Part shown: one piece after another, positions 42,831-51,897 of the stretch | Position numbering within the stretch: the stretch's first letter is position 1 | Layout of the letters: each line of letters starts with the position of its first letter | Assembly: GCA_029287535.1 (NCBI GenBank) | Contig: JARFQY010000136.1 | Location: 1-52,042, forward strand | DNA: 52,042 nt | Source of the DNA: Filomicrobium sp. | GTDB taxonomy: Bacteria > Pseudomonadota > Alphaproteobacteria > Rhizobiales > Hyphomicrobiaceae | Direction of reading: 5' to 3' | Notes under the pieces: model-generated | What the model was told of the DNA's origin: nothing | The model's input: only the letters and a program-made list of their open reading frames with translations | Databases searched by the model: none | Made by a program: the position numbers and the translations under genes

Positions 42831-42846
42831 TTAATGCGCCCTTAAC
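42831..42846 (+). promoter_or_regulatory. Perfect CtrA-binding site (TTAA-N7-TTAAC)
   Basis: TTAA (42831-42834), seven bases TGCGCCC and TTAAC (42842-42846) exactly match the CtrA consensus of Caulobacter and Hyphomicrobiales. It lies 104 bases upstream of the peptidoglycan-binding gene at 42950 and suggests cell-cycle control of it. Motif match only. Confidence 0.6.
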
Positions 42847-42949
42847 GCAAGCCTCAAATAATCCTGTCTGGATCGGCGCCTCTTGACGCCGCGAACGATG
42901 AGCAATTGTAGCCGGCTTGCCGAGAGGTAACCGGGCCCGGGAGACTTTT

Positions 42950-43594
42950 ATGTCAAAGCGTTTTGTTGGAGGCGGCCTGGCGGTCTTCGCGTGTCTGACG
43001 TTCTCGCTCGTTATCAATCTGACAAGCTTGCAAACGGGAACTCGCGAACTTGCGCCGCCGCCGAAAGCAACCGCGCGCGTCGCTGCACTAGGTTATCGGG
43101 CGGACAAAGCGACCGGCGGTGGGTTGATCGTTCTCAATGACCAACGTGCCGACGACACCACGCAAGCCATCAAGCGCGAACTCAAGGAGTTGGGGTACAG
43201 GACCGGCGCGGACGATGGTTCGATGGATATGATGACCCGCGCGGCGATTATGGCTTTCGAATACGACAACGGCCTTCCAATGACCGCCCGTGCCGACGCA
43301 ACTCAGCTCGAACGCCTGCTCCTTGGAGTAAACGCAACCGTGCCGCCGCGCGATGCCGGACGCGTTGTGTCAAGGCAGGCCAGGCAAGTCATGGTTCGCG
43401 TGCAACAGTCGCTACAGCAACTTGATTATCAACCGGGCGCTGTCGACGGGACCTTTGGTGGCGCAACCGAACGTGCGATACGAAGATTCGAGATCGACAA
43501 CAACCTTCGTCACACGGGTCGTATCTCCGGAGAATTGATCGCAGCCCTTGCGGCCCAAGCCGGTACCGGTAAGGTCAAGCTCAGCCGGCGTTGA
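42950..43594 (+). CDS. Exported protein with two peptidoglycan-binding domains
   Basis: A 214-residue protein with an uncleaved or cleaved N-terminal hydrophobic helix (FVGGGLAVFACLTFSLVINL, residues about 5-24). Two PG_binding_1-like repeats follow: AIKRELKELGYRTGADDGSM with MMTRAAIMAFEYDNGLPMTA, and VQQSLQQLDYQPGAVDGTFG with GATERAIRRFEIDNNLRHTG. There is no catalytic domain, so it likely anchors or senses cell wall in the periplasm. ATG 42950 has GGAGAC upstream; an in-frame earlier start at 42917 would lengthen it. A CtrA box lies upstream. Confidence 0.85.
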   Translation: MSKRFVGGGLAVFACLTFSLVINLTSLQTGTRELAPPPKATARVAALGYRADKATGGGLIVLNDQRADDTTQAIKRELKELGYRTGADDGSMDMMTRAAIMAFEYDNGLPMTARADATQLERLLLGVNATVPPRDAGRVVSRQARQVMVRVQQSLQQLDYQPGAVDGTFGGATERAIRRFEIDNNLRHTGRISGELIAALAAQAGTGKVKLSRR

Positions 43595-43633
43595 ACTGCT
43601 CCGGGAAACCCAGTCTGAATCGGTGGTGCCTGC

Positions 43634-43981
43634 ATGGCGGTTTTGCGCCTGAAAGCGGACCTTTGGGTCAAGGCCTACGTGCGCACCTGCAACGCCGCGG
43701 GAGCCCCGACATTCGTCGTCCGCAGGGGCGATGAGCACGCCGGCAGCATCTTCATCCGAGTGACCCACCTTGATGGCAATTCCGAACTCTACGGTCCTGC
43801 CGCGGCCGGCCTTGCCGAGGTTGCCTCGGATCGGCGATGGTCGCGCCGGTTGCTGGCCACTGACTCCGAAATAGAGGCACTCATTAAACGGGAGATCGAA
43901 TTCGATCGCGATGTTTGGCTGATTGAGGTCGAGGACCGCCAAGGCCGCCATTTTCTCGACGAATGGCTTATTTCCGACTGA
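43634..43981 (+). CDS. DUF1491 family protein
   Basis: A 115-residue protein matching DUF1491: RLKADLWVKAYVRTCNAAGA, GDEHAGSIFIRVTHLDGNSE, LYGPAAAG and the C-terminal EIEALIKREIEFDRDVWLIE with EDRQGRHFLDEWL. The family is alphaproteobacterial, cytoplasmic and uncharacterised. It follows the PG-binding gene by 39 bases and may be in the same transcript. Confidence 0.9.
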   Translation: MAVLRLKADLWVKAYVRTCNAAGAPTFVVRRGDEHAGSIFIRVTHLDGNSELYGPAAAGLAEVASDRRWSRRLLATDSEIEALIKREIEFDRDVWLIEVEDRQGRHFLDEWLISD

Positions 43982-44165
43982 GTGAGTCCCAGGTGCGACA
44001 GCCACGACTCAGGCAATCGCGTATTAACATCGTGTAAAGGAATCCAGTGGCCCAATTCAAATGCGGCGGTCTTCATAGGGAATTTGTTGGGGCCTCTTGC
44101 GCGCAAACGGTAAGACGAAGAAGAACACGGCGCACGAGACCACTGGTCCATCGAAGGGGGCAAAG

Positions 44166-44375
44166 ATGGCGACGATTATTGACTTTGCGCAGATGCGCGA
44201 GTTGCTCGGACCAAGAGCGGAAAGATCCCATAGCGCGGACGGCAGTCCGCCCGAGGGCAAGGTCATCCTTTTCACTGGCGTTCGTTATGAGCGTTGTGAC
44301 TCGGTTTATGAAGGGCGCGGCGGCGAACAAGAAACACAGGATCAAGGAAAGCCGCGGAGAAAAAAGAAAAGCTGA
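44166..44375 (+). CDS. Small basic-tailed hypothetical protein
   Basis: A 69-residue protein starting at ATG 44166 with GGGGCAAAG upstream. N-terminal MATIIDFAQMRELLGPRAER leads to the strand GKVILFTGVRYERC and a Lys/Arg-rich end (GKPRRKKKS). A similar VILFTGVRYER motif is known to me from small Hyphomicrobiales proteins, but I know no function. An upstream in-frame ATG (44097) would add 23 residues. Confidence 0.6.
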   Translation: MATIIDFAQMRELLGPRAERSHSADGSPPEGKVILFTGVRYERCDSVYEGRGGEQETQDQGKPRRKKKS

Positions 44376-44710
44376 TTATTTTGAAGAGTTGAAGTTCCAG
44401 TCGTTCTTTAATGCATTTGCAACCGTACAGTTTTTGACAGTCTGATTTGAATTCCCGCAAGCTCGACACATCTTCACCCACCGCGGTGCCAGTGGTTGCT
44501 CTTGCTAAAGACCATCGGCATCAGATGCGCGTCTTCACCGTGGGAGCGACCACACCCCATAGGCAGCCCGCAGTCCCTTATTGACGTGGTTTCACCCCGC
44601 TTCGCTTTCCTCTCACCGCACCACTATGTTGTCTGCACGGTCTCGCATCTTATATGCTAAGCGTCTAATCTTGTTTGAGACCAAGACCCATACTGAGGAA
44701 CGGCAACCCC
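44376..44710. other. Intergenic stretch of about 335 bases
   Basis: No gene, hairpin or tRNA stands out. It presumably contains the promoter of the IscA-like gene. A possible haem- or iron-regulator site (Irr, RirA) was looked for and not found convincingly. Confidence 0.4.
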
Positions 44711-45100
44711 ATGACGACAGCTAATCGCCCGCGCCCGAAGGTTATGTCCCTGTCCGACTCCGCGGCCAAGCGCGTTGCGGAAATCATGGCCAACCGTCCT
44801 GGTGCGATCGCTTTGAAGCTCGGCGTCACCAAAGGTGGCTGCGCGGGCATGGAATACACCATGGAATGGGCCGAAGAGATCGGCAAGTTCGATGAAGTCA
44901 TTGAAGAAAAGGGCATCAAGATTCTGATCGACCCGATGGCGGTCATGTACTTGCTCGGGACCGAAATGGACTATCAGGTCGATAAGTTGTCATCTGGCTT
45001 CGTGTTCAATAACCCCAACCAGCAAGGTGCATGTGGTTGCGGAGAAAGCGTCAACCTTGTTCCAGCGGCCCCCGATCGCCTTGCTGAAGTTAAGGGTTGA
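44711..45100 (+). CDS. A-type iron-sulfur cluster carrier (IscA/SufA/HesB family)
   Basis: A 129-residue protein with the A-type fold: KVMSLSDSAAKRVAEIMANR, the first ligand Cys in VTKGGCAGMEYTM, and the C-terminal CxC in GACGCGES, the canonical three-Cys cluster site. It carries and transfers Fe-S clusters to target proteins. ATG 44711 has AGGAACGG upstream; an in-frame start at 44675 is possible. It converges on hemB with three bases between stops. SufE is encoded 2.6 kb away. Confidence 0.9.
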   Translation: MTTANRPRPKVMSLSDSAAKRVAEIMANRPGAIALKLGVTKGGCAGMEYTMEWAEEIGKFDEVIEEKGIKILIDPMAVMYLLGTEMDYQVDKLSSGFVFNNPNQQGACGCGESVNLVPAAPDRLAEVKG

Positions 45101-45103
45101 GCA

Positions 45104-46168
<1,065 letters not shown>

Positions 46169-47428
46169 TTATCTGCAGTAGGACCCGAGGCGGCGCCGGG
46201 CAAGGTCGACGTGGAAGTGGTCGCGGTGCGTGTTGTTCGCTTCCGGCCCCAGTACCGTACCGAATATTTTGCAGGCTGTCCTATGTGCACTTCGCAAAAA
46301 ACGCGCATTCGGTGTCCTGGCCTGCGACTCCGAAACGTTCTTAGAGACCAGGTAGACCGGCCACGAGGGTGTCTCTTGAGCCTCGATGGCGGCGGCGAGC
46401 GCGGAAATCGCAGGGCCCCCCAAGCGGCTTGGAGCAAGTCCCAGGCCCGACGCTCCCGAATCCGGTGCTCGCGACGAACCGCGAAGAGCTATGGATGCCG
46501 CATTTGCCGTTAACGACGGGCGCATTGTAACGCTGGCTGGATTCATTGTGCTGCCAGTGTTGATCGCGACCGCCTCGCCGTTTGCTGGCAGTTTGTCAGT
46601 TTTCTTCGCCGCATCGCCTTTTTGAGCCGCCAGTTCCTCGCGCTTCTTCTTCGCGCGTGCCACGGCCAAGCGGGCAGCGCGTTTGAGGTCGCGGGACGTC
46701 GGCCCCCAGTGCGATACCAGCCGCGTCCGTGCCTGCTTCGCCGTCACAAAGCCGCGGATGTCGATGGCATTGGCGCGCGCATGCTGAGACAGTCGGGTGT
46801 TCTTTCGCCCGTAGGCGTTTCGGCACGAGTACGAACTCATCGTTTCGATTTTTACAATCGGAGACTTGAGGTGTTTTCGTGCGAGCGGCTGAAGGTCTTT
46901 CACAAGCCAGTCGCTCAGGGATTTGACCATATCGCAGTTGACCAGAGCTGGCGGATCCAACACGACCCTCGGCTTGGTTCCAAGGCTGATGAGTTTGACT
47001 GGAGCGGGGTCCCCACAAGGCCCCCTCCGGATCGGCTCCAGTTGAACGACTTCGGCCTTGGCATGACTCAGAAGGAAATTGCAGCGTGCCTTGGCGAGTC
47101 CGATTTCGGCGCGCGGCCAGGTCGTTGCCGCCGCGTCAGAGTCTTGCTTTGCAGGCTTTTCGGAATTCTTGGGCTGAGCGACGCGTTTCGTCGGCAGAGG
47201 CACTGCGACGTGGGCGACCGGTTTCGTCGGCAGAGGCACTGCGGCGTCGGCGACCGGTTTCGGCCGGGAAGGTTTAACGCTAGGCCGCCGGGGTTTGGTC
47301 TCCACCTTGGTCCGCGCAACGCTCGTAATTCTCTCGTAAAACGACTGCGCCCCGGCGTGCTGGGCGCCGTAGGTGCTGAGTGCCGCGACCACGGTCGCAA
47401 GCTCCGTTACCCGGAGTGTCACGGTCAT
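46169..47428 (-). CDS. Extensin-family (Extensin-like_C) exported protein with insertion
   Basis: A 419-residue protein with a signal peptide (residues about 1-28, cleaved near GAQSF). A Lys/Pro-rich linker holds three near-identical 12-residue units (KPVADAAVPLPT, KPVAHVAVPLPT, KRVAQP). The extensin-like domain begins around KARCNFLLSHAKAEVVQLEP and includes SSYSCRNAYGRKNTRLSQHA with RANAIDIRGF and the end HRDHFHVDLARRRLGSYC. Between these two halves is an unusual insert of about 140 residues, rich in Ala, Lys and Ser. ATG 47428 has GGGGGAAG upstream. Likely periplasmic, cell-wall-associated. Confidence 0.85.
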   Translation of the reverse strand: MTVTLRVTELATVVAALSTYGAQHAGAQSFYERITSVARTKVETKPRRPSVKPSRPKPVADAAVPLPTKPVAHVAVPLPTKRVAQPKNSEKPAKQDSDAAATTWPRAEIGLAKARCNFLLSHAKAEVVQLEPIRRGPCGDPAPVKLISLGTKPRVVLDPPALVNCDMVKSLSDWLVKDLQPLARKHLKSPIVKIETMSSYSCRNAYGRKNTRLSQHARANAIDIRGFVTAKQARTRLVSHWGPTSRDLKRAARLAVARAKKKREELAAQKGDAAKKTDKLPANGEAVAINTGSTMNPASVTMRPSLTANAASIALRGSSRAPDSGASGLGLAPSRLGGPAISALAAAIEAQETPSWPVYLVSKNVSESQARTPNARFLRSAHRTACKIFGTVLGPEANNTHRDHFHVDLARRRLGSYCR

Positions 47429-47791
47429 CGCTTCCCCCTTTTGGCGCGGTGATCCAAACGACCCCGCACACAAATTCCTCCCGCCTTCGCTGCTCGCGCA
47501 GGAAAAGAGGCCTGGTAACTCACGACTGTGGGACCACTGGGCCGGCGTCCTTCTCGACAGAGGACGCCGTCACGCAAATATCAAAACGCTTCAGACGACT
47601 GATACACAAGCTAAAGCGGCAATCCCGCTTAGCTGGTTGAAGGCACCCCGCAAGCGATGATATCGCCACTTACAAACCGAACGGCCATAAGCAGTCCGTG
47701 CACGGCTGCGATGGTTTCGAATCAATTGCCCAAAAAGTTAATCACTTGTCCGTCCTGGCGGCAAGTTCGTCCGCATCGGATTGAGGAAGTC
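47429..47791. other. Divergent promoter region, extensin-family and hydrolase genes
   Basis: About 360 bases without a gene. A 7-bp hairpin GGCGTCC/GGACGCC (47544-47550 and 47562-47568, loop 11) occurs in the middle. It is not followed by a T-run. Promoters for both flanking genes are expected here. Confidence 0.4.
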
Positions 47792-48880
47792 ATGCCCAAC
47801 GACACGAGCCCGACGCATCACGGCATCCGGATTGAAAGACTCAACGCCCTTGCCGTGATTACTCTTGACCGGCCGGAGGCGCTGAATGCCTTTGATAGCG
47901 AGATGCGTGCGGCCATCGTTGAGGCGCTGCCCGACTTCGCCAAGGACCCGATCATCTACGGCGTGGCTTTGAGATCGAACAGCAAAAAAGCGTTCTGCGC
48001 TGGTGGTGACGTGCGCAAGATCATCGCGACCTACAAGGAGGATCCGACAGCTGCCAGAACGATGTTCGCGAACGAATATGCGATGAACTGGCAGTTAGAG
48101 TGCTTTTCGAAGCCTTCCGTGTCACTGATCGACGGTGTGCTGATGGGGTCTGGTGTTGGCCTCACGGCATTCAATACCCACCGGGTGGCGGGCGAAAACT
48201 ACCGCTTTGCGATGCCCGAGACGGCGATTGGTTTGTTCCCGGATGTTGGAGCCGCCCATGTCCTCGCGCGCCTGCCCCATGAAATGGGCCTCTATCTTGG
48301 ATTGACGGGCCGCACGATCGGTCGTGCTGATGCTTTTGCCTTGGGTCTTGTGTCGCACTGTTTCGATGCCGCACGCTTCGACGAGGTGGTCGAACAGCTG
48401 AGCGAAGCCTGGCCCATTGATCAATTGCTGGATGAACGCCACGCCGACCCCGGAGAAAGCGAACTGATGCGCCATGCGTTGACGGTCTCGCACTGCTTCT
48501 CTGCGCCCACCCCGACCGCCATTCTGGAGCGTTTGGATTCGGTCACCGGGAGTGAAGCGGCTTGGGCCGATGCCGTCCGACAGGAGCTGATGCAACGCGC
48601 GCCAATGTCTTTGGAGGTCTCGCTTCGCCACATTAGGCAGGCGCGCGGCGAGGACCTTCGAGAGACCCTTATTCGCGATTATCGTTTGGCGTGTCGCTTC
48701 TTGGAGGACAATGACTTCGCCGAAGGCGTTCGCGCGCTCTTGATCGATAAGGACAAGTCGCCGAAGTGGCGCCCGGCGTCCTTAGCGGAAGTGGACCCGG
48801 CACGCGTTGATGCCTACTTCGCCCTGCTCGATGAAGAATTGCAGCTTCCGACCCGGGAGCAATTGCAGGCAATGCCCTGA
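47792..48880 (+). CDS. 3-hydroxyisobutyryl-CoA hydrolase (enoyl-CoA hydratase superfamily)
   Basis: A 362-residue crotonase-fold enzyme, longer than enoyl-CoA hydratases, as in 3-hydroxyisobutyryl-CoA hydrolase of valine catabolism. Key blocks are LDRPEALNAFDSEM, FCAGGDVRKI with the oxyanion-hole glycines, GVLMGSGVGLTAFNTHRVAG and PETAIGLFPDVGAAHVLARL with the catalytic Glu. The C-terminal EGVRALLIDKDKSPKWRPAS block is diagnostic for the hydrolase. ATG 47792 has GAGGAAG upstream. No other valine-degradation gene is adjacent. Confidence 0.88.
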   Translation: MPNDTSPTHHGIRIERLNALAVITLDRPEALNAFDSEMRAAIVEALPDFAKDPIIYGVALRSNSKKAFCAGGDVRKIIATYKEDPTAARTMFANEYAMNWQLECFSKPSVSLIDGVLMGSGVGLTAFNTHRVAGENYRFAMPETAIGLFPDVGAAHVLARLPHEMGLYLGLTGRTIGRADAFALGLVSHCFDAARFDEVVEQLSEAWPIDQLLDERHADPGESELMRHALTVSHCFSAPTPTAILERLDSVTGSEAAWADAVRQELMQRAPMSLEVSLRHIRQARGEDLRETLIRDYRLACRFLEDNDFAEGVRALLIDKDKSPKWRPASLAEVDPARVDAYFALLDEELQLPTREQLQAMP

Positions 48881-49240
48881 ATCCGTTGTAAATCGCAAAA
48901 AAAGAGCCACTGCACACCGTCCGAGGGCGCGAAGAGTTCAGTTAACGCATTTTTTTGTGTTGACGGCGGCTGCGTCTGGCAAAAGTTAAAATGCGCGACG
49001 ACTAAGGTTAAATACTTGTCATTTTGGGACGATTGTTAGTCGAATATTGGGGTAGATGTTTTGGTGGGACAGGCTCCGCAAGTATAAATAGTGTCAAAAT
49101 GGGTCACGACTATTGAATAAGTCTTACAAAAAGGTGCGGTACTATTTTTTTACTATATCTATTTAGCTAACCTTTAGCAGTCAGGCTTACCTTTCGGATA
49201 ACCCGGGCGAACCGGAGCGAATAAAGCGAAAGGCAGTCTA
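48881..49240. promoter_or_regulatory. AT-rich promoter region of ldtR
   Basis: About 360 bases, much richer in A+T than the flanks (especially 49000-49190). It holds two similar elements with opposite A/T blocks: GTCATTTTGGGACGA (49018-49032) and GTCAAAATGGGTCACGA (49093-49109). These could be binding sites for LdtR or another regulator. No gene is visible. Confidence 0.45.
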
Positions 49241-49750
49241 ATGAGTTTAGCGTTTGACATGGCGCGTCACGCAGCGCCTGAAACAGAAGATTCCTTCGAG
49301 GGCGAGTACCTGCAGGCACTGCGTTTGATCGAACGCTTGCACCGTCTTCTTCTCGACGTCATCAAGGATGAGTTCGACCGCTCCGGTGGTTCGGAGCTGA
49401 ATCCAGTTCAAGCACTTCTTCTGCAGAATATCGGTGACAGCGAACTGACCGCGGGGGAACTGAGGACGCGGGGCTACTACCTCGGTTCGAATGTGTCCTA
49501 CAACCTGAAGAAATTGGTTGATATGGGGTACATCCATTACAAGCGATCCGAGACCGACAAGCGTTCGGTGCGTGTCAGCCTGACCTCCAAAGGGCATGAT
49601 GCGTGCAAAGTCCTTCGAGATTTGTACGAGCGCCAATTGGGTTCGCTCGATTCCGTTGGCGAGGTTCGCCGGGACGACCTCAGCACGCTCAATCGGTCCC
49701 TGTTTCGCATTGAGCGCTTCTGGACAGACCAGATCCGCTATCGCCTCTAA
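49241..49750 (+). CDS. ldtR: MarR-family regulator, LdtR type
   Basis: A 169-residue winged-helix regulator. Residues about 20-150 include YLQALRLIERLHRLLLDVIK, the HTH (LTAGELRTRGYYLGSNVSYN, LKKLVDMGYIHYKRSETDKR) and SVRVSLTSKGHD with a C-terminal dimerisation helix. It matches LdtR of Hyphomicrobiales (characterised in Candidatus Liberibacter), which controls the L,D-transpeptidase gene ldtP; that gene is next here, downstream on the same strand. ATG 49241 has AAAGG 8 bases upstream. A strong terminator follows 38 bases after the stop. Confidence 0.9.
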   Translation: MSLAFDMARHAAPETEDSFEGEYLQALRLIERLHRLLLDVIKDEFDRSGGSELNPVQALLLQNIGDSELTAGELRTRGYYLGSNVSYNLKKLVDMGYIHYKRSETDKRSVRVSLTSKGHDACKVLRDLYERQLGSLDSVGEVRRDDLSTLNRSLFRIERFWTDQIRYRL

Positions 49751-49788
49751 GTCGGCGCTGGCCAATCCAGGACTTCCAAATCTGCTGA

Positions 49789-49814
49789 AGCCGCGGTGGT
49801 GACCGCGGCTTTTT
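49789..49814 (+). terminator. Rho-independent terminator after ldtR
   Basis: AGCCGCGG (49789-49796), six-base loop and CCGCGGCT (49803-49810) form an 8-bp stem followed by TTTTT. It separates ldtR from the L,D-transpeptidase gene, which therefore must have its own promoter. Confidence 0.9.
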
Positions 49815-50037
49815 CTGTTTGCAGGGAATGCATTTTGTTGCGGGAGGGCATCAGTGTCCCCCTTGATTTGTCAGATACCAGACCTGTGACTTCAATTCGC
49901 GGCGCAATTGCCGCACGTTCTGCATCACGAAGTCAGCAATTGGCTTGCAGCGAGTTCGGCCTGTGGCGGTCGACGGTATGTTTCGATCTGCAAGTGGGGT
50001 TCAGCGTAATTGCGAATTTGCTAGGGGGGTGAGGATT

Positions 50038-51318
50038 TTGATCGGCTCGCATCCAATTCGCTTGGCCGCAACGATGGTTCTGTTCACTGCGTTGTTCGGC
50101 TTGGTTGTCGGCACGGGACCAGCAGCGGCTTACGCTCCTGGCCAGTGGAATCCATTCGCCGAACTCGTTTCGCAAGATCGCAGCTCCGATATCGGCTTCA
50201 CGCGACGTTGGCAGGCCAATCCTCCCCCGGGATATCCGACACTGTCGTCCGCCAACATTGCGGCGACGAAGAAGGCCATCAAGCGATACGAAGTAATCGT
50301 CAAGAAGGGCGGCTGGAAAGCGATCCCACGCGTTCATTTGGCACCGGGAACAAGCGATCGGGCAGTTGAACTGCTACGCAAGCGACTGCAGATGACCGGT
50401 GAGCTGGAAGCCGGTGAATCTTGGTCACCACAGCATTTTGATTATTACGTCGAGCGAGCGGTGAAGCGCTTCCAGGCCACCAATGGTCTGGCACCGACCG
50501 GCATCGTCGGCCGGCGTACGAGAGCCGCATTGAACGTGTCCGCCAAGTCGCGCCTGAAGCAGCTCAGAAAAGGGTTGTCACGGTTGCGCCAGTACGTGAA
50601 CAAGACAAAGAAAGGCCGCTACGTCGTTGTCAATATTCCGGCCGCCCAAATCGAGGCGGTGGAGAACAACCGAGTGGTCAGCCGCCATGCTGGCGTTGTT
50701 GGCAAGATCAGCCGCAAGACGCCCATTCTGACGTCGCGCATTCACGAGCTGAATTTCAATCCGGTTTGGCGTTTGCCACCGACGGTTGTTTCAAAGGACC
50801 TCATCCCGAAAGGCCGCCGGATGGAGCGCGCCGGCAAGAACGTTCTCGTCAAGTATGGGATCGACGCCTATGACGGCAACGGCCGCAAGCTCAATCCGGA
50901 AAAGATCAAGTGGCGCTCGTCAATGCCGCACCGGCTGTCCTACCGACAGCAGCCCGGCAAGGACAATCCGTTGGGCTTCGTCAAGGTCAACTTCCACAAT
51001 GGGTATTCCGTCTACCTGCACGATACGCCATCCGAATCCCTGTTCGGCAGGAACTTTCGCGCTGCGAGCTCCGGCTGTGTCCGCGTTCACAACATCGAGG
51101 ACCTGTCCGCCTGGCTTCTCGCCGGCAATAAGGGATGGAACAAGTCGCAGGTCCTACACATGAAGGACAGCGGTAAGTCGAAGAACGTCCGTTTGAAACG
51201 GCCGGTCAGACTCTACATGGCTTACATTACGGCTTGGGCGACCGCCGATGGTGTCATTCAGGTCCGCCGCGATATCTATCGCAAGGACGGCATCGGTCGC
51301 GCCGCGTCCGCTTACTGA
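50038..51318 (+). CDS. ldtP: L,D-transpeptidase (YkuD) with peptidoglycan-binding domain
   Basis: A 426-residue exported enzyme forming 3-3 peptidoglycan crosslinks or attaching proteins to the wall. A signal peptide (LAATMVLFTALFGLVVGTGP) is followed by a helical region, a PG_binding_1 domain (about residues 130-165, FDYYVERAVKRFQATNGLAP) and the YkuD domain with GFVKVNFHNGYSVYLHDTPS and the catalytic Cys in AASSGCVRVHN. The start is uncertain: TTG 50038 has AGG and GGGG upstream; GTG 50029 and ATG 50074 are alternatives. It sits beside its likely regulator ldtR. Confidence 0.9.
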   Translation: MIGSHPIRLAATMVLFTALFGLVVGTGPAAAYAPGQWNPFAELVSQDRSSDIGFTRRWQANPPPGYPTLSSANIAATKKAIKRYEVIVKKGGWKAIPRVHLAPGTSDRAVELLRKRLQMTGELEAGESWSPQHFDYYVERAVKRFQATNGLAPTGIVGRRTRAALNVSAKSRLKQLRKGLSRLRQYVNKTKKGRYVVVNIPAAQIEAVENNRVVSRHAGVVGKISRKTPILTSRIHELNFNPVWRLPPTVVSKDLIPKGRRMERAGKNVLVKYGIDAYDGNGRKLNPEKIKWRSSMPHRLSYRQQPGKDNPLGFVKVNFHNGYSVYLHDTPSESLFGRNFRAASSGCVRVHNIEDLSAWLLAGNKGWNKSQVLHMKDSGKSKNVRLKRPVRLYMAYITAWATADGVIQVRRDIYRKDGIGRAASAY

Positions 51319-51355
51319 CAAACCGCCGCTTGGTTTTGAGTCTCGGAAAACTCTA

Positions 51356-51592
51356 TTGCGCACGGCCGGCGCTGACGGAGCGGGACTGCTCGCGTCGGTG
51401 GACGGCCGTGAGGTTGTACGAAGGTCTCACGAAGGGCTCGCACGGCACCTTGATACAGCGCGGCAAGTGGTCTCGCACGCCCTTGGAAACCTGGCATCTG
51501 CCGACCGTTCGAACCGATCACCGCGGCCCATCACAATCGCCGATCGGAAGCGTCAATTGCGATCTGCAGTCCTGATTGCCGACGCACCATAG
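51356..51592 (+). pseudogene. Degenerate fragment resembling a Crp/Fnr-type helix-turn-helix
   Basis: A 78-codon frame between ldtP and hemA reads RSHEGLARHLDTARQVVSHA (51419-51478), which matches the HTH signature of Crp/Fnr regulators (typically T/S-HEeLA-x-x-LGTAREVVSR). The residues after it (ITIADRKRQLRSAV) resemble the closing strand of such domains. No cyclic-nucleotide-binding domain precedes it; only the end of ldtP does. No Shine-Dalgarno is seen. I read it as a remnant of a decayed regulator. Confidence 0.45.
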
Positions 51593-51897
51593 AGTTCTCT
51601 AAAACCTCGGAACGCTCGAATTGACGGGCGTTTGCGACTTTGTCGCGCGCCCTCTAGGCCGTTTGGCCAATTCTCAAATGAGCACTTTTTGACTTTTAGC
51701 AAAGCAGGGCTCGGTGCCCGTAGTTAATCATTTCAACAAGGCTCTAGCAGCCGGACGCCACACTTCGGTCGCATTGTGCCCAAGTTAGGCCTTGGCTAAG
51801 CTTAGAATTAATTGAATATGTAGGGTCACGCCGTCGGCACCAGTGGTCGGTGGCAGAGTAAGCAAGAACCCTCAAGACAGGGAACGGGTAGCGCTTC

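Noticed and set aside
46622-47452. A 276-codon plus-strand frame antisense to the extensin-family gene
   Set aside because: The minus-strand frame has a signal peptide, RBS and a recognisable domain; this is its GC-rich shadow.
51770-51830. An Irr box-like TTAGAATTAATTGAA near hemA
   Set aside because: Only the left half matches the Irr consensus; too weak to annotate.
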